A stretch of 15,370 bases of DNA. Origin: Deltaproteobacteria bacterium. Lineage in GTDB: Bacteria; Desulfobacterota; DSM-4660; Desulfatiglandales; HGW-15. Shown in pieces: positions 14,127 through 15,370 of this stretch. How positions within the stretch are numbered: the stretch's first letter is position 1; every line of letters starts with the position of its first letter. Below the pieces are notes generated by a model that ran no database searches, was not told where the DNA came from, and saw only the letters and a program-made list of their open reading frames with translations. Made by a program: the position numbers and the translations under genes. The stretch spans positions 1-15,370 of the forward strand of contig JAFGPH010000469.1 in NCBI GenBank assembly GCA_016926135.1, written 5' to 3'.

Positions 14127-14894
14127 ATGGGTTTCCAGCATATCGAAGTGGATGTGACGGCCGGGCTCGGTACCATCACCTTCAACCGGCCTCCGGTCAA
14201 TGTGTTGAACATTGCTATGATGGAAGAGATCAACGAGGTCCTGGGCTCCTGGGAGAAGCAGAAGGATCTGAAGGTGGCGCTGTTCAGGGCAAAAGGCAAG
14301 TGTTTTTCCGCGGGGGTGGACGTGGGAGAACACACGGGGGATTTGGCCCCGAAAATGATCGCGAGCTTCCACAGGATGTTTCGCCTCATGGACAAACTCG
14401 GTGCTGTGACGGTGGCTTCGGTCTACGGCTCGTGCCTTGGAGGGGCCTGCGAGGTGGCCATTTTCGCGGACCTGGTCATTGCAACCGAGAGCGCCAAGTT
14501 CGGTCAACCGGAGATCCTGGTGGGTGTCTTCCCGCCCATCGCAGCCCAGGCCCTGCCAAGGATGATCGGCCGAAAGGCGGCCATGGACCTCATCCTGTCA
14601 GGCAGAATCGTCTCTGCGGCAGAGGCCCTTCAGATGGGCATGGTGAACAAGGTGGTCAAGGACGATGAGCTGGAAAAGGCGACGGAGGATTTCGTGAAAC
14701 CGTACCTGGGGCTCAGTGCGGAGGTTCTGCGGCTGACCAAGAAGGCCGTGAACAAGGGCCTGATGGACGACTTGGAGCCGTCGCTTCAGATCATCGAAGA
14801 TATCTATCTGAATGGGTTGATGAAGAGCCATGATGCGCAGGAGGGGCTGAAGGCCTTTCTGGAAAAGAGAAAGCCCGTGTGGAAGAACGAATAG
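14127..14894 (+). CDS. dch: Cyclohexa-1,5-diene-1-carbonyl-CoA hydratase
   Basis: Also called BamR, this crotonase-family enzyme adds water to the dienoyl-CoA made by benzoyl-CoA reductase, giving 6-hydroxycyclohex-1-ene-1-carbonyl-CoA for Had. The 255-residue protein has the crotonase oxyanion-hole regions SAGVDVGEH (61-69) and GSCLGGACEV (101-110), with E109 and E129 (in FGQPEI) at positions where enoyl-CoA hydratases carry acidic catalytic residues. The N-terminal LGTITFNRPPVNVLNIAMM resembles dienoyl-CoA hydratases of this pathway. Linkage to had and oah is the main ground for the specific call; by sequence alone, enoyl-CoA hydratase would be the safe name. Although it acts first in the pathway, it is last in the cluster. 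Confidence 0.91.
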   Translation: MGFQHIEVDVTAGLGTITFNRPPVNVLNIAMMEEINEVLGSWEKQKDLKVALFRAKGKCFSAGVDVGEHTGDLAPKMIASFHRMFRLMDKLGAVTVASVYGSCLGGACEVAIFADLVIATESAKFGQPEILVGVFPPIAAQALPRMIGRKAAMDLILSGRIVSAAEALQMGMVNKVVKDDELEKATEDFVKPYLGLSAEVLRLTKKAVNKGLMDDLEPSLQIIEDIYLNGLMKSHDAQEGLKAFLEKRKPVWKNE

Positions 14895-14940
14895 GATGGC
14901 GGCGGATGGCACACGGTGCACGGCACGAGGAACGGTGATG

Positions 14941-15010
14941 TCAGGCGGGTACCTGTCGGCTTTGGCGCAGTTTCCGCCGCAAAGCCAGGGCAGGCAGGTG
15001 CCCGCCCTGA
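14941..15010. repeat. Long 70-base hairpin after dch
   Basis: GGCGGGTACCTGTC (14944-14957) pairs along all 14 positions with GGCAGGTGCCCGCC (14993-15006), counting two G-U wobbles, and TCAGG/CCTGA can extend the base with a bulge. An inner arm pairs GGCTTT (14958-14963) with AAAGCC (14981-14986) and GGCG with CGCC around the loop CAGTTTC. AGGGCA (14987-14992) is left unpaired. There is no T-run. It may be a dispersed palindromic repeat, an mRNA 3' structure or a small RNA. Confidence 0.6.
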
Positions 15011-15033
15011 TATGGATGGCCTACCTGGATTTT

Positions 15034-15066
15034 GATGCCTGGCCCGGCGGAGCCGGATCAGGCATC
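15034..15066. repeat. Second hairpin between dch and the chemotaxis gene
   Basis: GATGCCTG (15034-15041) pairs perfectly with CAGGCATC (15059-15066), and CCGGC (15044-15048) with GCCGG (15052-15056) around a GGA loop, with a two-by-two internal mismatch between the arms. It lies 37 bases beyond the chemotaxis-protein stop on the - strand. No T-run follows on either strand, so it is a possible Rho-assisted or mRNA-protecting 3' structure. Confidence 0.5.
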
Positions 15067-15103
15067 CGGCATTCCGAATCAGGCGTTGAGATGCACAACA
15101 CAC

Positions 15104-15370
15104 TCAGAAGTTCTGGAAGTCCTGCTCATCCATGGGAATGACGTCTTTGGGGTTTACCTCCCGGCCTCGAAAAGGTACGGGCTTGGTGACGGCGGCAACT
15201 TCTGGTTGGGGCGTCTTCCTCGCTTCCTTATGCCCGTAACCGCGACCCATGCCCTTCCCGGATCCTTCCGGATCGACCTGTGCACGGTGGCGGTCCCCCC
15301 CGTTCACCACCGTGGCCAGTTCATCGACAATGCTGCGCATCTGCCGGGACTGGGCGTTCATCTCTTCAGA
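15104..15370 (-). CDS. Methyl-accepting chemotaxis protein, C-terminal end only
   Basis: The frame is open from the window edge to the TGA at 15104-15106. It begins SEEMNAQSRQMRSIVDELATVVNG, the end of the long coiled-coil signalling hairpin of chemoreceptors, where the second methylation helix (MH2) finishes. A basic, flexible linker of about 40 residues follows, and then a tail ending VIPMDEQDFQNF. Tails reading roughly VIPLDxxxFxxF are common in deltaproteobacterial chemoreceptors. The sensing domain and membrane segments lie outside the window, so the signal it detects is unknown. Its place next to the aromatic genes could be relevant to chemotaxis toward aromatics, but that is speculation. 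Confidence 0.82.
   Translation of the reverse strand, partial: SEEMNAQSRQMRSIVDELATVVNGGDRHRAQVDPEGSGKGMGRGYGHKEARKTPQPEVAAVTKPVPFRGREVNPKDVIPMDEQDFQNF

Noticed and set aside
14044..14157. Short + strand frame (37 codons) between oah and dch
   Set aside because: No ribosome site, runs through the terminator-like hairpin and overlaps the dch start; not credible as a gene.
12888..14507. A 539-codon - strand open frame opposite oah and the first half of dch
   Set aside because: Oah and Dch are unmistakable on the + strand; the antisense frame has no motif and arises from codon bias in GC-rich DNA.
14941..15066. Possible integron attC site or insertion-sequence end
   Set aside because: No core GTTRRRY/RYYYAAC ends, integrase, transposase or target duplication was seen.
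14896..15141. 81-codon + strand frame after dch
   Set aside because: It is built on the two hairpins and runs opposite the chemotaxis-protein end; no ribosome site or family resemblance.
1..15370. CRISPR array, tRNA, rRNA, phage or toxin-antitoxin genes
   Set aside because: No regularly spaced repeats, cloverleaf or rRNA signatures, or recognisable defence or phage proteins were found on either strand.

Overview
The window looks like a chromosomal segment of a strictly anaerobic, aromatic-compound-degrading member of the Desulfobacterota (old Deltaproteobacteria; Syntrophobacterales- or Desulfobacterales-like). This is inferred from fairly GC-rich coding DNA, gene content and the three genes of the central benzoyl-CoA pathway (dch, had, oah). 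No taxonomic marker gene is present, so the assignment is provisional.

Left part (1-4936, + strand): an envelope and isoprenoid run, uppS (last 14 codons only), cdsA, a UDP-glucuronate decarboxylase (uxs), dxr, rseP and tsaB. The order uppS-cdsA-dxr-rseP is a widely conserved bacterial block; the sugar-nucleotide gene uxs sits inside it. A consensus sigma-70 promoter (4960-4987) then starts a second + strand operon, psd-pssA-rsmD-coaD, whose four genes are joined by 4-base stop/start overlaps. Together these genes make CDP-diacylglycerol, phosphatidylserine and phosphatidylethanolamine, and add 16S rRNA methylation and coenzyme A synthesis. An IHF-alpha-type DNA-bending protein gene follows with its own promoter.

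Middle part (8049-10551, - strand): a three-gene operon read right to left, a two-helix K+ channel with a cytoplasmic RCK/TrkA module, a free-standing cyclic-nucleotide-binding-domain protein, and an RlpA-type lipoprotein with a SPOR domain. Its last gene overlaps the end of the IHF gene convergently by 11 bases.

Right part (10552-15103, + strand): a 309-base regulatory region with a long imperfect inverted repeat, a promoter-like TTGACA and an 11-base tandem repeat that duplicates TATAAT. It leads into a short-chain dehydrogenase, had, oah and dch. Dch hydrates cyclohexa-1,5-diene-1-carbonyl-CoA, Had oxidises the alcohol, and Oah opens the ring to 3-hydroxypimelyl-CoA. The co-transcribed dehydrogenase could take the next step, oxidation of 3-hydroxypimelyl-CoA, but that is inference. 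A terminator-like hairpin lies between oah and dch, and two large hairpins follow dch. The benzoyl-CoA reductase genes are not in the window. The last 267 bases hold the C-terminus of a methyl-accepting chemotaxis protein on the - strand.

I found no CRISPR array, insertion sequence, tRNA, rRNA or phage gene. The genes are recognisable families; the less explained material is in the intergenic DNA flanking the aromatic cluster and in the grouping of some genes.
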